This document shows, piece after piece, positions 1-9,868 of a stretch of DNA of 64,000 nucleotides. Position numbers and translations under genes: made by a program. Source of the DNA: Lutibacter oceani (GTDB lineage Bacteria > Bacteroidota > Bacteroidia > Flavobacteriales > Flavobacteriaceae). The notes beneath the pieces are model-generated. The model ran no database searches and was not told the DNA's origin. It saw nothing but the letters and a program-made list of their open reading frames with translations. Position 1 is the stretch's first letter. The number at the start of each line of letters is the position of its first letter. The DNA lies in the NCBI RefSeq assembly GCF_003384935.1, contig NZ_QTTQ01000009.1:806001-870000 (forward strand), written 5' to 3'.

Positions 1-1
1 T

Positions 2-3000
2 ATTGAAGGGTCTTCAAATAATAAATTTATAGAAATTTACAATCCTACGGGGTCTTCAATCAATCTTACAGGTTATAGTATTGTTTTATACACCAATGGA
101 AGCAGTTCTGCAAGCACTTCTATAAATCTTTCCGGTTCAATCGCAGCAAATGATGTATTTGTATTAGAAAACTCTAGTGAAACATTGGGTGTAGCGGCCG
201 ACCAAAGCTCAGGTTCATTAACTTTTAATGGTGATGATGCTGTATCATTGGAAAAATCTGGGAGTATAATTGATGTGATAGGGCAAATAGGAACAGATCC
301 AGGGTCCGAATGGGTTGGAACAACTTGCACACAAGGTACAGCAGATGGAACTTTAGTTAGAAATGCTTCAGTACAAAGTGGAGATTCTGACGGAAGTAAC
401 AGTTTTAATCCAGATACAGAATGGACTTGTTATAATCAAGATAATGTTTCAAACTTAGGAAGCCATACAAGTAATTGCGCATCAACAACACCAACAATAA
501 ATGTTAGCGCAGATGCCGTTTCTTTATTAAATTACACGTTTGGTTCCGGACCATCTGCAGCACAATCTTTTAGTGTTGAAGGATTGGATTTAACTACTGA
601 TATAACTATAACGGCACCAACAAATTTTGAAATATCTACAAGTTCAGGTAGTGGTTTTGGAAGTTCTCTTACCTTAACACAAACTGGAGGAACTGTTGCA
701 TCAACTACAATTTATGTGCGTTTAGCAGCTGGTTTGGCAATTAATTCATATACTGGAGATTTAGATGCAACCAGTACAGGTGCAACTACTAAAAATGTTA
801 CTTTTAATGGTGATGTTTTATGTATAGCAGCGCATACTATCACAAGTTTTACACCAGCATCTGGACCTATTGGAACAGAGGTTACAATAACTGGTACAGG
901 TTTTACAGCGAGTTCAACTGTAGAATTTGACGGAAATGCTGCAACAGTAACTTATGTAAATGCAACTACATTAATTGCAGAAGTACCTGCAGGTACCGTT
1001 TCAAATTATATAAAAGTAACAGAATCTGGTTGCGATTTAAATTCAACTTCAAATTTTACTATTATTTCAGATAATGGTTGTGTTGGAGGTAGTATACCAG
1101 CTGGATGGACAGATTTAATGTTTACTGGTGTTTATGATGATGAAATATTAAGTTGTCATTATATCGAACTATTTAATCCAACATCTTCAGATATAGATTT
1201 GTCTAATTATACTTTTGGATTTGATAATAACTTCACTTTTCCATCTGTAGTACCAGTTACAGGTTTTACAGGTTTAGTAACATTAACTGGAACAATTCCA
1301 GCAGAAAGTACATTTATGGTTCAGGTAACAACTATTTCCGGAGGATGTACGTCTTGCCCTACGATAACGCCTGATTATACTGTTGTGGGAAGTATTGGTT
1401 TAAACGTAGATGATAGATTAGTTTTAGTTGAAAGTTATGGCACTGGTTCTGCTACAGCTATTGATGTTTGGCAAAACCATTCATCAGAATTAGCCGATCC
1501 TCTTTTTGATAAAGGTTACGTATTTGCCAGAGATATTAGTGCAACGGCACCTTCAACAGCATTTAACTTATCTGATTGGACTTATGATGGAACTGAGGAT
1601 TGTTTTGGTTTTGCTATTTCTTCAGCAGTATTACCAACAATAAATACACAACCAACAGATGTAACAACTTGCAATGCTGCTTCCTTTACAGTTGGTGCAA
1701 CAGCAGGAAACGGGGGCACCTTAAGCTATCAATGGAAATATAATGATGGCTCATCAACTGGTTGGACAAATGTTACAAGTGCTACTTTTTCTCCTGGAAC
1801 AGTAACAGGTGAAATGGATACTAATTTAGTTATTTCAGGATATGACGCAAATGGTTACCAATTTTATTGTGAAGTAACCGAAGATTTGTCTTGTTCAGTT
1901 GCAAGTAATGCAGCGCAAGTTAAAACGGATTCTAAAACTTGGAATGGAAGCACATGGAGTCCTTCTGGAGCACCGGGTTTAGGAACTGCGGTTATTATTA
2001 ACGGAAATTATAGCACAGCTGCTAATGGAAGTTTTAGCGCTTGTAGTTTGGTAGTAAATTCAACATTTACATTAACCGTTGATGATAATACTTATGTTGA
2101 AGTTGAAAATAATACAAATGTTTATGGAACAATTTTAGTACAAACTAAAGGAGCATTTGTACAAAATAATGATAATGGAACCTTTACATTAAATGGAGGA
2201 ACAGCATCTGTTAATAAAGAAACTGCACCTATAAACGCTTGGTACGAATATACGTATTGGAGTAGCCCTGTTGAAAATGAAACCATTGGAGGTGCATTGG
2301 TAGATTCTCCGTCAAGCAGACGTTTTTGGTTTAATGCTAATAACTGGGAAGATGCCACATACGAAACAAATAATGATAATACTGCTATTTCAGGAGCAGG
2401 AATAGATAATGTTGATGATAATGGAGACGATTGGCAAATTGCAAACGCCGGGGATACAATGATTCCCGGGGTAGGTTATGCAGCTACCTATTCATCAAGT
2501 TTATTTACATCTAATGGACAACAATATAATTATACTTTTGAAGGTGCGTTTAATACAGGTACAATAACTGTTCCTGTGGTTATAAACACTGAGCCAGGTG
2601 ATGTAGACTGGAATTTTATTGGAAATCCATACCCATCTGCAATTAATTCAGATTTATTTATAGCTGCAAATACGGGGGTTATGCAAGGAGCTCTTTACTT
2701 TTGGTCACATAATACACCTCCTTCAAAAACAGCAAATGGAAACCAGGTTTTAAATTTTTCTGAAGATGATTATGGAATTTATAATGGAGCTGGAAGTATT
2801 GTAGCTGGTGACGGTATAGTTCCAGATGGATTTATACCTTCTGGACAGGGATTTTTTGTTGCTGCCAGTGCGTCTGGAAATGTAGTGTTTAACAATGCTA
2901 TGAGAATAGCTGATACATCAAGCAATAATCAATTTTTTAAAGGTTCAAAGGCAAAAAAAGCTTCAAAAAGCGATTCTGAAACTAATAAAATATGGTTGAA

Positions 3001-3685
3001 TTTAACTTCTGATAATGGCGTATTTAGCCAATTACTTGTTGGTTATTTGGATGGTGCTACTAATGCTAACGACGGCATGTTTTATGATGTTCCAAGATTT
3101 TTAACAAAAACAGGATCTTCAGCTATTTTATATTCTAATATTGAAGAAGAAGCTACTAAATATTATGCAATTCAAGGTAAAAACAGCAATAGTTTAGATA
3201 GAAATGAAAGCATATCCTTAGGTTTTACAAGTACTATTAAAACCGAGTCTGAATATAAAATTGAAATTGACCGATTTGAAGGAGAATTCTTTGCAAATAA
3301 TACTATTTATTTAAAGGATAATGCTCTTGAAATTTATCATGAATTATCAGCCTCAGATTACGTATTTACTTCAGGTGCAATTGAATATAAAAATCGATTT
3401 GAAATTGTATTTAAGGATAGTAGATTACCCATAAATAATTTAAATTCAGATGAATTAGTTATTTATGAACTGGAAGATGGCACTGTTCAATTTACTGTTA
3501 ATGATACCATTACCATTAAAAATATTACCATTATAGATCTTTTAGGACGAACACTATATAAATTAAAGGGAAATAGTTATACAGAAATATTTAATCTTTC
3601 TGGATTAAGTAATGCAATGTATATTGCCAAAGTGGAGCTTTCAAACGGTAATTTTATAACAAAAAAAGCGCTCAAAAGAAAATAA
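2..3685 (+). CDS. T9SS-secreted lamin-tail/TIG/Ig-like surface protein (5' truncated)
   Basis: The open frame runs in from the left edge, so the true start is outside the window; 1227 residues are visible. The first ~110 residues form a lamin-tail domain (FIEIYNPT, GYSIVLY, FNGDDAVSLEK). They are followed by a beta-rich repeat domain (~165-280), an IPT/TIG domain (~280-360, SGPIGTEVTITGTGF), a second lamin-tail domain (~368-540, YIELFNPTSSDIDLSNY), an Ig-like segment (~542-640) and a long beta-rich region starting WNGSTWSPSGAPG. The last ~80 residues (IIDLLGRTLYK, GLSNAMYIAKV, KKALKRK) look like a T9SS type A sorting domain. It is therefore probably exported through the outer membrane and surface-attached or released. 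It lies 114 bp upstream of a TonB receptor gene on the same strand. The ligand is unknown; lamin-tail domains often accompany extracellular nucleases, which fits the neighbourhood. Confidence 0.85.
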   Translation: MEGSSNNKFIEIYNPTGSSINLTGYSIVLYTNGSSSASTSINLSGSIAANDVFVLENSSETLGVAADQSSGSLTFNGDDAVSLEKSGSIIDVIGQIGTDPGSEWVGTTCTQGTADGTLVRNASVQSGDSDGSNSFNPDTEWTCYNQDNVSNLGSHTSNCASTTPTINVSADAVSLLNYTFGSGPSAAQSFSVEGLDLTTDITITAPTNFEISTSSGSGFGSSLTLTQTGGTVASTTIYVRLAAGLAINSYTGDLDATSTGATTKNVTFNGDVLCIAAHTITSFTPASGPIGTEVTITGTGFTASSTVEFDGNAATVTYVNATTLIAEVPAGTVSNYIKVTESGCDLNSTSNFTIISDNGCVGGSIPAGWTDLMFTGVYDDEILSCHYIELFNPTSSDIDLSNYTFGFDNNFTFPSVVPVTGFTGLVTLTGTIPAESTFMVQVTTISGGCTSCPTITPDYTVVGSIGLNVDDRLVLVESYGTGSATAIDVWQNHSSELADPLFDKGYVFARDISATAPSTAFNLSDWTYDGTEDCFGFAISSAVLPTINTQPTDVTTCNAASFTVGATAGNGGTLSYQWKYNDGSSTGWTNVTSATFSPGTVTGEMDTNLVISGYDANGYQFYCEVTEDLSCSVASNAAQVKTDSKTWNGSTWSPSGAPGLGTAVIINGNYSTAANGSFSACSLVVNSTFTLTVDDNTYVEVENNTNVYGTILVQTKGAFVQNNDNGTFTLNGGTASVNKETAPINAWYEYTYWSSPVENETIGGALVDSPSSRRFWFNANNWEDATYETNNDNTAISGAGIDNVDDNGDDWQIANAGDTMIPGVGYAATYSSSLFTSNGQQYNYTFEGAFNTGTITVPVVINTEPGDVDWNFIGNPYPSAINSDLFIAANTGVMQGALYFWSHNTPPSKTANGNQVLNFSEDDYGIYNGAGSIVAGDGIVPDGFIPSGQGFFVAASASGNVVFNNAMRIADTSSNNQFFKGSKAKKASKSDSETNKIWLNLTSDNGVFSQLLVGYLDGATNANDGMFYDVPRFLTKTGSSAILYSNIEEEATKYYAIQGKNSNSLDRNESISLGFTSTIKTESEYKIEIDRFEGEFFANNTIYLKDNALEIYHELSASDYVFTSGAIEYKNRFEIVFKDSRLPINNLNSDELVIYELEDGTVQFTVNDTITIKNITIIDLLGRTLYKLKGNSYTEIFNLSGLSNAMYIAKVELSNGNFITKKALKRK

Positions 3686-3799
3686 ACTACATTTTAAATA
3701 CCTCTTAATATTTTAAGAAAGAGTTGTTTACTTAATCATTTTCAACAGTTCCCATTTTTCATTTACAATAATTTTTTGTTAATTGTAAAAAAATTGCAA

Positions 3800-6553
3800 A
3801 TGAAAAAACTAATATTCTTAGGTTTTTTGTGTTTCTTGTATGGATATAATTTAAATTCACAAACCACCTCATCTATTAGAGGCAAAATTATTGAAAGTAC
3901 TTCAAAAAACCCATTAAAAAATGTTTCTGTAGCTTTAGAAGGCAATTTACTATTTACTAAAACAGCTTTAAATGGTGATTTTCACTTTAAAAAAATTAAT
4001 AAAGGAAATTATTATATTCTTATAAATTTTGATGGTTATTTTTCACAAAAAATTCCTATAAATATTTTAGATAATACTCCTATAGATTTAGGTATAATTT
4101 ACCTACAACCAATTTTTATTGAAAATGAAGACAGCAATCTAATTTCCTTAACTGATGATGATTTATTAGATGATAGTGAGCGAAGTTCAGATTATACATC
4201 TGGTTTGTTTCAATCTTCCAAAGATGCATATTTAAAGGCTGCTGCTTTTAATTTTAGTCAGGCTTGGTTTAAAGTTAGAGGTTATGATTCTAGATATGGT
4301 ACTATTTCAATAAATGGTATTGAAATGAATAAATTGTATGATGGAAGACCTCAATGGAGTAATTGGGGAGGACTAAATGACGCACTAAGAAATCAAGAAT
4401 TTTCAAATGGAATAAGCCCATCTGAAAATACTTTTGGAGGAATTTTAGGCACTACAAATTTTATAACACGCGCTTCAGAATATCAGGCAGTTTCAAAAGT
4501 GTCTTTATCCTCAACAAATAGAAGTTATACTGGGCGCATTATGGCAACATACGCTTCTGGTTTATTAAAAAACAATTGGGCATTTGTTGTTTCAGGCTCT
4601 AGAAGAACTGCGCAAAATGGCTATTTTGAAGGAACTACATATAATTCTTGGGCGGGTTTTATAGCTACTGAAAAGATATTTAACGAACATCATAGTTTAA
4701 ATTTTACTGCTTTTACATCTTCAAACAGAAGGGGAAAATCTTCACCAAACACACAAGAAGTTTATGATTTAAGAGGTTATAAGTACAATTCTTATTGGGG
4801 AAATCAAGAAGGAGATAAACGAAATTCAAGAATTAAAGAAATTTTTGAGCCAGTAGTAATGTTAACCCATTTTTATGATAATGAAAATTTTTTTTTGGAA
4901 ACCACAATGGCTTATCAATTTGGGCATATAGGAAATAGCAGATTGGGTTATTTTAATGCTCCAAATCCTGATCCAACTTATTGGAAATATTTACCTAGTA
5001 GTTTTTTACGATTTGAAGATAATTTAGATTATGCAAATGCTTATTTAACAGAACAGGAATTTTTAAACAATGGTCAAATAAACTGGAGTAATTTATACCA
5101 AATTAATGCTGACAATGGAAATTCCTTATATTATTTATATGAAGACCGGGTTGATGATACTCAACTATCATTTAATTCAAAATTAAATGCAAATTTAAAG
5201 GATAATATAAATTTAAATGCAGGATTTTCTTATAAGAATTTAACTTCTGAAAATTATGGAAATATGTTGGATTTACTAGGTGGAAACGGCTTTGTAGATT
5301 TAGACCAATATGCTATAGGAGATGCTCAACAAAACGACTTAAACAATCCGAATAAATTAATTTTAGAAAACGATAAGTTTCAATATAATTATACCATAAA
5401 TGCAGCTATTACTAGTGCTTTTGCTCAAATACAATCATCGCAAAAAAAGATAGATTATTTTATTGGGTTAAACTTTATGAATACCTATTACCAACGCAAT
5501 GGCTTATTTAAAAATGGAACATATGCAACTAATTCTTTTGGAAAAGGTAAAAAACAATCTTTTTCCAATTTTAGTACTAAAATTGGATTAACTTATAAAT
5601 ATACAGGTCGCCATTTGGTAAATATTAACGGTGCGTATGTCTCAAATGCACCAACCATTAAAACCTCGTTTTCAAATGCAAGAGTAAATAACTCCATTAC
5701 TCCAAATTTAACCAGTGAGAAAATAGTTACGGGAGATATAAATTATATTTTTAGATCTCCAAAAATACTATCCAGATTAACAGCATATTACACCAAATTT
5801 AGTGATGGTATTGAAACATCTTTCTTTTTTGCAGAAGGTTTATTAGGAGATCAGGCAGATTTTGTAAATGAAATTATTACAGGAGTTAACAAAAAACATA
5901 TTGGTGTTGAATTAAGTGCAGAATACCAAGCCACATCTACAATTAAATTAATTATTGCAGGTTCTTTTGGACAATTTACGTATGATAATAATCCGCAGCT
6001 ATACCTTCAATCTGAAAGTTTTATCGATGAAAATAGTGACTTTGGAATTTCATATCTAAAAAATTATCGTATTTCAGGAACACCACAAAGTGCTTATTCA
6101 TTAGGTTTTGAATATAGAGATCCAAATTATTGGTGGTTTCAAACAAATGCAAACTTATTATCAAATAACTACTTAGATATTTCACCATTATTAAGAACCG
6201 ATAATTTTTATATTGATGCTGATGGAGTTCCTTTTGTTGATGATAAAACCGGTGTTGAAGTTACGCAAAATCAAGTTGATGCTTTATTGAAACAAGAGAA
6301 ATTTGAAGCTGCTTTTTTAGTAAATATTGTTGGAGGAAAATCCTGGAGAATTAAAGGATCCTATTTAGGCTTTTTTGCAGGAATAAACAATGTGTTAGGC
6401 GAAGTTTTTAAAACTGGTGGTTTTGAGCAATCGAGAAATGCAAATTACCCGGAATTAAAACAAGACAACTTATTAAAAAAACCCATTTTTGGGCCAAAAT
6501 ATTGGTATGGAAATGATACTTCCTACTATTTAAATTTATATATAAGATTTTAA
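3800..6553 (+). CDS. TonB-dependent outer-membrane receptor with CarboxypepD-regulatory domain
   Basis: This is a predicted TonB-dependent transporter of 917 residues. I chose the ATG at 3800 over an upstream in-frame TTG because it opens directly on a signal peptide (MKKLIFLGFLCFLYGYNLNS). Residues ~20-105 are a carboxypeptidase-D regulatory-like beta-sandwich (IRGKIIESTSKNPLKNVSVAL). A plug-like region follows (~120-240, FKVRGYDSRYGTISINGIEMN). The rest is rich in alternating aromatic beta strands and ends in an aromatic (YYLNLYIRF), as expected for a barrel. It is 10 bp from the next gene, a DUF5689 lipoprotein. Such pairs normally act as a receptor with its surface lipoprotein for large nutrients. 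The substrate cannot be read directly; nearby nucleases suggest nucleic acid or its breakdown products (inference). Confidence 0.88.
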   Translation: MKKLIFLGFLCFLYGYNLNSQTTSSIRGKIIESTSKNPLKNVSVALEGNLLFTKTALNGDFHFKKINKGNYYILINFDGYFSQKIPINILDNTPIDLGIIYLQPIFIENEDSNLISLTDDDLLDDSERSSDYTSGLFQSSKDAYLKAAAFNFSQAWFKVRGYDSRYGTISINGIEMNKLYDGRPQWSNWGGLNDALRNQEFSNGISPSENTFGGILGTTNFITRASEYQAVSKVSLSSTNRSYTGRIMATYASGLLKNNWAFVVSGSRRTAQNGYFEGTTYNSWAGFIATEKIFNEHHSLNFTAFTSSNRRGKSSPNTQEVYDLRGYKYNSYWGNQEGDKRNSRIKEIFEPVVMLTHFYDNENFFLETTMAYQFGHIGNSRLGYFNAPNPDPTYWKYLPSSFLRFEDNLDYANAYLTEQEFLNNGQINWSNLYQINADNGNSLYYLYEDRVDDTQLSFNSKLNANLKDNINLNAGFSYKNLTSENYGNMLDLLGGNGFVDLDQYAIGDAQQNDLNNPNKLILENDKFQYNYTINAAITSAFAQIQSSQKKIDYFIGLNFMNTYYQRNGLFKNGTYATNSFGKGKKQSFSNFSTKIGLTYKYTGRHLVNINGAYVSNAPTIKTSFSNARVNNSITPNLTSEKIVTGDINYIFRSPKILSRLTAYYTKFSDGIETSFFFAEGLLGDQADFVNEIITGVNKKHIGVELSAEYQATSTIKLIIAGSFGQFTYDNNPQLYLQSESFIDENSDFGISYLKNYRISGTPQSAYSLGFEYRDPNYWWFQTNANLLSNNYLDISPLLRTDNFYIDADGVPFVDDKTGVEVTQNQVDALLKQEKFEAAFLVNIVGGKSWRIKGSYLGFFAGINNVLGEVFKTGGFEQSRNANYPELKQDNLLKKPIFGPKYWYGNDTSYYLNLYIRF

Positions 6554-6563
6554 AAAATAAGCT

Positions 6564-8630
6564 ATGAAATTATATAAAAAATTAAAATTAACTCTGCAAA
6601 TATTAGCTGTTTTTAGTATTTTTTTGAGTTGTGTAAAAGACAATGGTTTTTCTACACCAACTGTTGATTGTAATGAGCCTTCAATTTCAGTAACAAACAC
6701 CATCGCACAAGTGAAGGACATGTATACCTTTGGAGGAGCAACAATAATTGAAACAGACGTTGTAATTGAGGGCTACGTTGTTTCGAGCGATAAATCTGGC
6801 AATATTTACAAAACAATTTCAATACAAGATAAACCTGAAAATCCAACTTCAGCAATTAAAATATCTATTGATGAAACTGATATATATACCAAATATAATG
6901 TTGGAAGAAAAATATACATTAAATTAAAAGGATTAGCTGTTGGCTATAGCTTTGGAAGTATTCAAATAGGTAAAGCTGTTGGTACGGAATTGGCAAGAAT
7001 TCCTTCTTTAGAACTTAATAATTATATTGTTCGTTCATGTGAAGTTGCTGAAATTACACCTAAACTTGTCACTATTAATGAATTAAACGAAGATATGCTG
7101 GAAATGCTTATTGAAATTGAAAATGTTCAATTTAAAGAAAGTGAATTAGGAAGTTCTTATGCAAATATTGATAATACTTCAACAGTAAACAGAGTGCTGG
7201 AGAATTTCAATTCAAATTGCAATCTACTGGATGAAGTAATTGTAAGAAACAGTGGTTTTGCAGATTTTAAAAGTCAATTATTACCTGAAGGAAAAGGAAA
7301 TATAGTTGCCATTTTTAGCAATTATTATGAAGATTATCAATTGTATATTCGTGAAACAGAAGATGTAAAATTTACTGAAGAACGTTGTAATTATACAAAT
7401 GCTTTTACACCTACCCTTTCAATTGCCGAAGTTAAAGAAATGTATAATGAGGATATGGTAGAATTTGGAGTGAACAATAATTACATAATTGAAGGTTACA
7501 TAATTTCTAGTGATAAAGATGGGAATTTTAAAGAACGATTAATTATTCAAGATACTAGCGAAAACCCAACAGCTGGAATTCAATTGTTAATTGAACAAGA
7601 AAATATTTTTGAAAACTTTAAAATTGGAGATAAAGTATTTGTAAAATTAAATAAGTTGTACATGGCAGAAGTTAATAATGTATTAACTATAGGATTTCCA
7701 AAAGGAAATACTATTACTGAAATTGAGGAAGAACAAGTTGGCAGTTTTATTTTTAATAGCGGAGAAACTTTTAATATCATTCCAAAGGATATTTTAATTA
7801 GTGATATTCAAAATCCAACTTATAAAAATACACTTGTTAATGTGTTAAATGTTCAATTGGTTGAAAATGAAATAGGATCTGCCTTTGCCTTTTTTAGCGG
7901 AACTAATAATGGCACGCGTACCTTAGAAACATGTAATGAATCAACAAAATTAACGGTCTTTACTAGCGGAGAAGCAAATTTTGCCAATGAATTATTTCCA
8001 GAAGGTCACGGAAATATTGTTGGAGTTTTATCAACTTCATTAGAAGTTAGAAGTATTGATGATGTACAGTTTAATGAAGCTCATGAAATTTGCCCAGTAA
8101 TTATTCCTAAAATTATGATTACTGAAGTTGCAGACCCAAAAAATAGTGTCGCTTCAAGGTTTATAGAATTATTTAATGCAGGCGAAACCACCATTGATTT
8201 AGCTGGCTGGAAATTAAATAAGTATGTAAATGGCGCAACAACAGTATCTGGTTCACCAATAGAACTAAATGGAATCACCATCTCGGCTGGTGACTATATT
8301 ATTATTGCAAATACAGGATTTTCTGAAATGTTTTCAATAATTCCAACTATAGCATCTTCATATATTTCTGGAAATGGAGATGATGTATATGAATTAGTAG
8401 ATAACACAGGTACTACTATGGATATTTTTGGTGTTATTGGTGAAGATGGTAACGGAACAAATTGGGAATATTTAGATGGACAAGCAATTAGAAATTTAGA
8501 TGTTAGCCAACCAAATTCTGTATTTACAATTAGTGAATGGACGGTATTTTCAGATGCGACAAATAATTTAATAAATTATCAAAATACGCCAAAAAATGCC
8601 CCAAATGATTACTCTCCAAATTATAGATAG
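6564..8630 (+). CDS. Lipoprotein with two DUF5689 domains and a C-terminal lamin-tail domain
   Basis: A 688-residue predicted surface lipoprotein. The N-terminus has a hydrophobic stretch and a lipobox (FLSC, Cys23). Two homologous units of about 220 residues follow (~40-275 and ~285-505). Each starts IAQVKDMY/IAEVKEMY and carries a 'VIEGYVVSSDKSGN' / 'IIEGYIISSDKDGN' motif, which is the DUF5689 pattern with an OB-like strand order. Residues ~515-680 form a lamin-tail domain (RFIELFNAGETTIDLAGWKL; GDDVYELVDNTG). The gene is 10 bp behind the TonB receptor, so the two are almost certainly co-transcribed. By analogy with SusC/SusD pairs it would be the ligand-capturing partner of that receptor (inference). 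The DUF5689 function is not established. A T-rich tract follows the stop without a clear hairpin. Confidence 0.85.
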   Translation: MKLYKKLKLTLQILAVFSIFLSCVKDNGFSTPTVDCNEPSISVTNTIAQVKDMYTFGGATIIETDVVIEGYVVSSDKSGNIYKTISIQDKPENPTSAIKISIDETDIYTKYNVGRKIYIKLKGLAVGYSFGSIQIGKAVGTELARIPSLELNNYIVRSCEVAEITPKLVTINELNEDMLEMLIEIENVQFKESELGSSYANIDNTSTVNRVLENFNSNCNLLDEVIVRNSGFADFKSQLLPEGKGNIVAIFSNYYEDYQLYIRETEDVKFTEERCNYTNAFTPTLSIAEVKEMYNEDMVEFGVNNNYIIEGYIISSDKDGNFKERLIIQDTSENPTAGIQLLIEQENIFENFKIGDKVFVKLNKLYMAEVNNVLTIGFPKGNTITEIEEEQVGSFIFNSGETFNIIPKDILISDIQNPTYKNTLVNVLNVQLVENEIGSAFAFFSGTNNGTRTLETCNESTKLTVFTSGEANFANELFPEGHGNIVGVLSTSLEVRSIDDVQFNEAHEICPVIIPKIMITEVADPKNSVASRFIELFNAGETTIDLAGWKLNKYVNGATTVSGSPIELNGITISAGDYIIIANTGFSEMFSIIPTIASSYISGNGDDVYELVDNTGTTMDIFGVIGEDGNGTNWEYLDGQAIRNLDVSQPNSVFTISEWTVFSDATNNLINYQNTPKNAPNDYSPNYR

Positions 8631-8749
8631 TGTAATTTTTTAATCTTTTTTGTTTATTTTTTTAGTTTATTCATATTTTTTATTCTTTTTATTTAAATAT
8701 TATTCAATATTAAAAAATTACTTTATACATGTGCTAAAAATTTCAATAA

Positions 8750-8781
8750 TTGAAATTCAAGGTGAATTAGACGTAAATTTG
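8750..8781 (+). promoter_or_regulatory. Bacteroidota-type promoter upstream of the first small exported protein
   Basis: A -7 box TAAATTTG at 8774-8781 is preceded, 21 bp upstream, by TTG at 8750-8752. This matches the Bacteroidota primary promoter pattern (TTG around -33, TAnnTTTG around -7) and lies 39 bp before the start codon at 8821. The rest of 8631-8749 is T-rich and shows nothing else recognisable. Unlike the three downstream paralogues, this gene has no GTTAA direct repeat upstream. Confidence 0.55.
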
Positions 8782-8820
8782 AATAGTGAAATCAAATAAA
8801 AATAAATAAAAATTAATATT

Positions 8821-9147
8821 ATGAACAAGTTTAAATTATTAGTAGTTGCATTATTATTAGGAACAACAAGTTTATTTGCTAATACAATTATTAACCCTGA
8901 AATTTCAAAAGACGAAATTAGAAAACAAATTGTAGAATTGGTTCAAAATTCGGAAAATACATTTGAGAATCAAATTACTGTACATGTTACTTTTACATTT
9001 AGTTCTGAAGGTGAAATAGTAGTTTTAAAAGTAAATTCAACCGACAAAAAAGTTTTAAGTTTTATTCGTGAAACTTTAAACAGTAAAAAATTAGAAAATC
9101 CTGGAAAAACACATAAACATTATACAATGGCAATTAATATAAAATAA
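8821..9147 (+). CDS. Small exported protein, tandem paralogue 1 of 4
   Basis: This 108-residue protein has a clear Sec signal peptide (MNKFKLLVVALLLGTTSLFA). The mature part has a predicted helix (EIRKQIVELV), a long beta hairpin (ITVHVTFTFSSEGEIVVLKV), a second helix (VLSFIRETLN) and a final strand after ENPG. That order resembles a stand-alone TonB C-terminal-like fold, which is my inference. It is the most divergent of the four tandem copies in its C-terminus (KTHKHYTMAINIK). It has its own promoter and is closed by a strong terminator, so it is probably monocistronic. Expected location is periplasmic. The function is unknown. Confidence 0.8.
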   Translation: MNKFKLLVVALLLGTTSLFANTIINPEISKDEIRKQIVELVQNSENTFENQITVHVTFTFSSEGEIVVLKVNSTDKKVLSFIRETLNSKKLENPGKTHKHYTMAINIK

Positions 9148-9170
9148 TTTATATTTCCCCCTTCATAAAA

Positions 9171-9202
9171 AAGCCCAAATTAAAAAATTTGGGCTTTTTT
9201 AT
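9171..9202 (+). terminator. Rho-independent terminator after paralogue 1
   Basis: An 11-bp perfect stem (AAGCCCAAATT / AATTTGGGCTT) with a 4-nt loop is followed by a T-run, 23 bp after the stop codon at 9147. Confidence 0.9.
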
Positions 9203-9219
9203 ATTCAAAAATTAAAGAG

Positions 9220-9238
9220 TTAACTTAAATTATGTTAA
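9220..9238 (+). promoter_or_regulatory. TTAAC-N9-GTTAA inverted-repeat site upstream of paralogue 2
   Basis: The 19-mer TTAACTTAAATTATGTTAA has inverted half-sites TTAAC/GTTAA. It is the exact reverse complement of the 19-mers at 9869 and 10504. It lies 114 bp upstream of the GTTAA-N6-GTTAA repeat at 9353. Together with the terminator and the promoter these sites account for the 300-bp non-coding stretch 9148-9448. Its role as an operator is inferred. Confidence 0.5.
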
Positions 9239-9352
9239 TTTTTTAAGATTATAATCAGCCGTTTTATATATTTATTCATTTTCAACCTATTGTATAACAG
9301 ATAATTATAATCATAAAAAATATTATCCTTTATATTTTCCTGTTATTTATCG

Positions 9353-9368
9353 GTTAAACATTTGTTAA
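9353..9368 (+). promoter_or_regulatory. GTTAA-N6-GTTAA direct repeat and promoter of paralogue 2
   Basis: GTTAA at 9353-9357 is repeated at 9364-9368, an 11-bp (one helical turn) spacing typical of OmpR/PhoB-type response-regulator sites. A perfect -7 box TACATTTG lies at 9406-9413, 37 bp after the repeat, with no good -33 box between them, as expected for an activated promoter. The start codon is 85 bp beyond the second half-site. The same repeat precedes the next two paralogues. Confidence 0.6.
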
Positions 9369-9448
9369 TCCTATTTTTCAAGATTATTAAAATCTCTTTT
9401 CATAATACATTTGAAATAACAATAATGTTGAACTAAAATCTAACTATT

Positions 9449-9781
9449 ATGAAAAAATTAAAATTATTTACTTTAGCCTTAGTCATTGGCACATCCAGTT
9501 TATTTGCAATGAATAAAACTAATCTTGAAAAGCCAAAAAGTGAAATTAGAACTCAAATTGTAAAACTATTAAAATCTCCTGAATTTAAAATTGAACAAGA
9601 CATAAATGTAACTTTAACTTTTACCTTTAGTTCTGAAGGTGAAATAGTAATTTTAAATGTTGACTCTAAAAATTCTCAAGTATTAAATTTTATTAGACAA
9701 AATTTAAATTATCACAAGATTGAAAATCCAGGAGAAAGAGATAAAATTTATACAATGCCTTTAAAAATGAAAGTAGCATGA
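9449..9781 (+). CDS. Small exported protein, tandem paralogue 2 of 4
   Basis: A 110-residue protein with a signal peptide (MKKLKLFTLALVIGTSSLFA). The mature part has helix EIRTQIVKLL (~32-41), a beta hairpin INVTLTFTFSSEGEIVILNV (~52-71), helix VLNFIRQNLN (~77-87) and a closing strand YTMPLKMKV. It is about 90% identical to paralogue 3, and the near-identity continues through its terminator, so the pair arose by a recent duplication. A direct-repeat site and a -7 box precede it. It is probably periplasmic. The function is unknown; the fold resembles a TonB C-terminal domain without the membrane anchor and proline linker (inference). Confidence 0.8.
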   Translation: MKKLKLFTLALVIGTSSLFAMNKTNLEKPKSEIRTQIVKLLKSPEFKIEQDINVTLTFTFSSEGEIVILNVDSKNSQVLNFIRQNLNYHKIENPGERDKIYTMPLKMKVA

Positions 9782-9800
9782 TTGTAAACCTAAAAATTTA

Positions 9801-9832
9801 AAAAGCTCAAACAAATTTGTTTGAGCTTTTTT
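9801..9832 (+). terminator. Rho-independent terminator after paralogue 2
   Basis: A perfect 15-bp palindromic stem (AAAAGCTCAAACAAA and its complement) runs directly into a T-run, 20 bp after the stop codon. An identical copy follows paralogue 3. Confidence 0.9.
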
Positions 9833-9868
9833 GTTATCAAAAGTATTAAAACACTTTAAATTATTTTT

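Noticed and set aside
73..330. Open frame of 85 codons on the minus strand near the left edge
   Set aside because: It lies inside the lamin-tail coding frame, has no domain and no promoter; it is a shadow frame.
8631..8820. T-rich AT-rich gap as a possible replication origin
   Set aside because: No DnaA-box cluster, no iterons and no dnaA/dnaN nearby.
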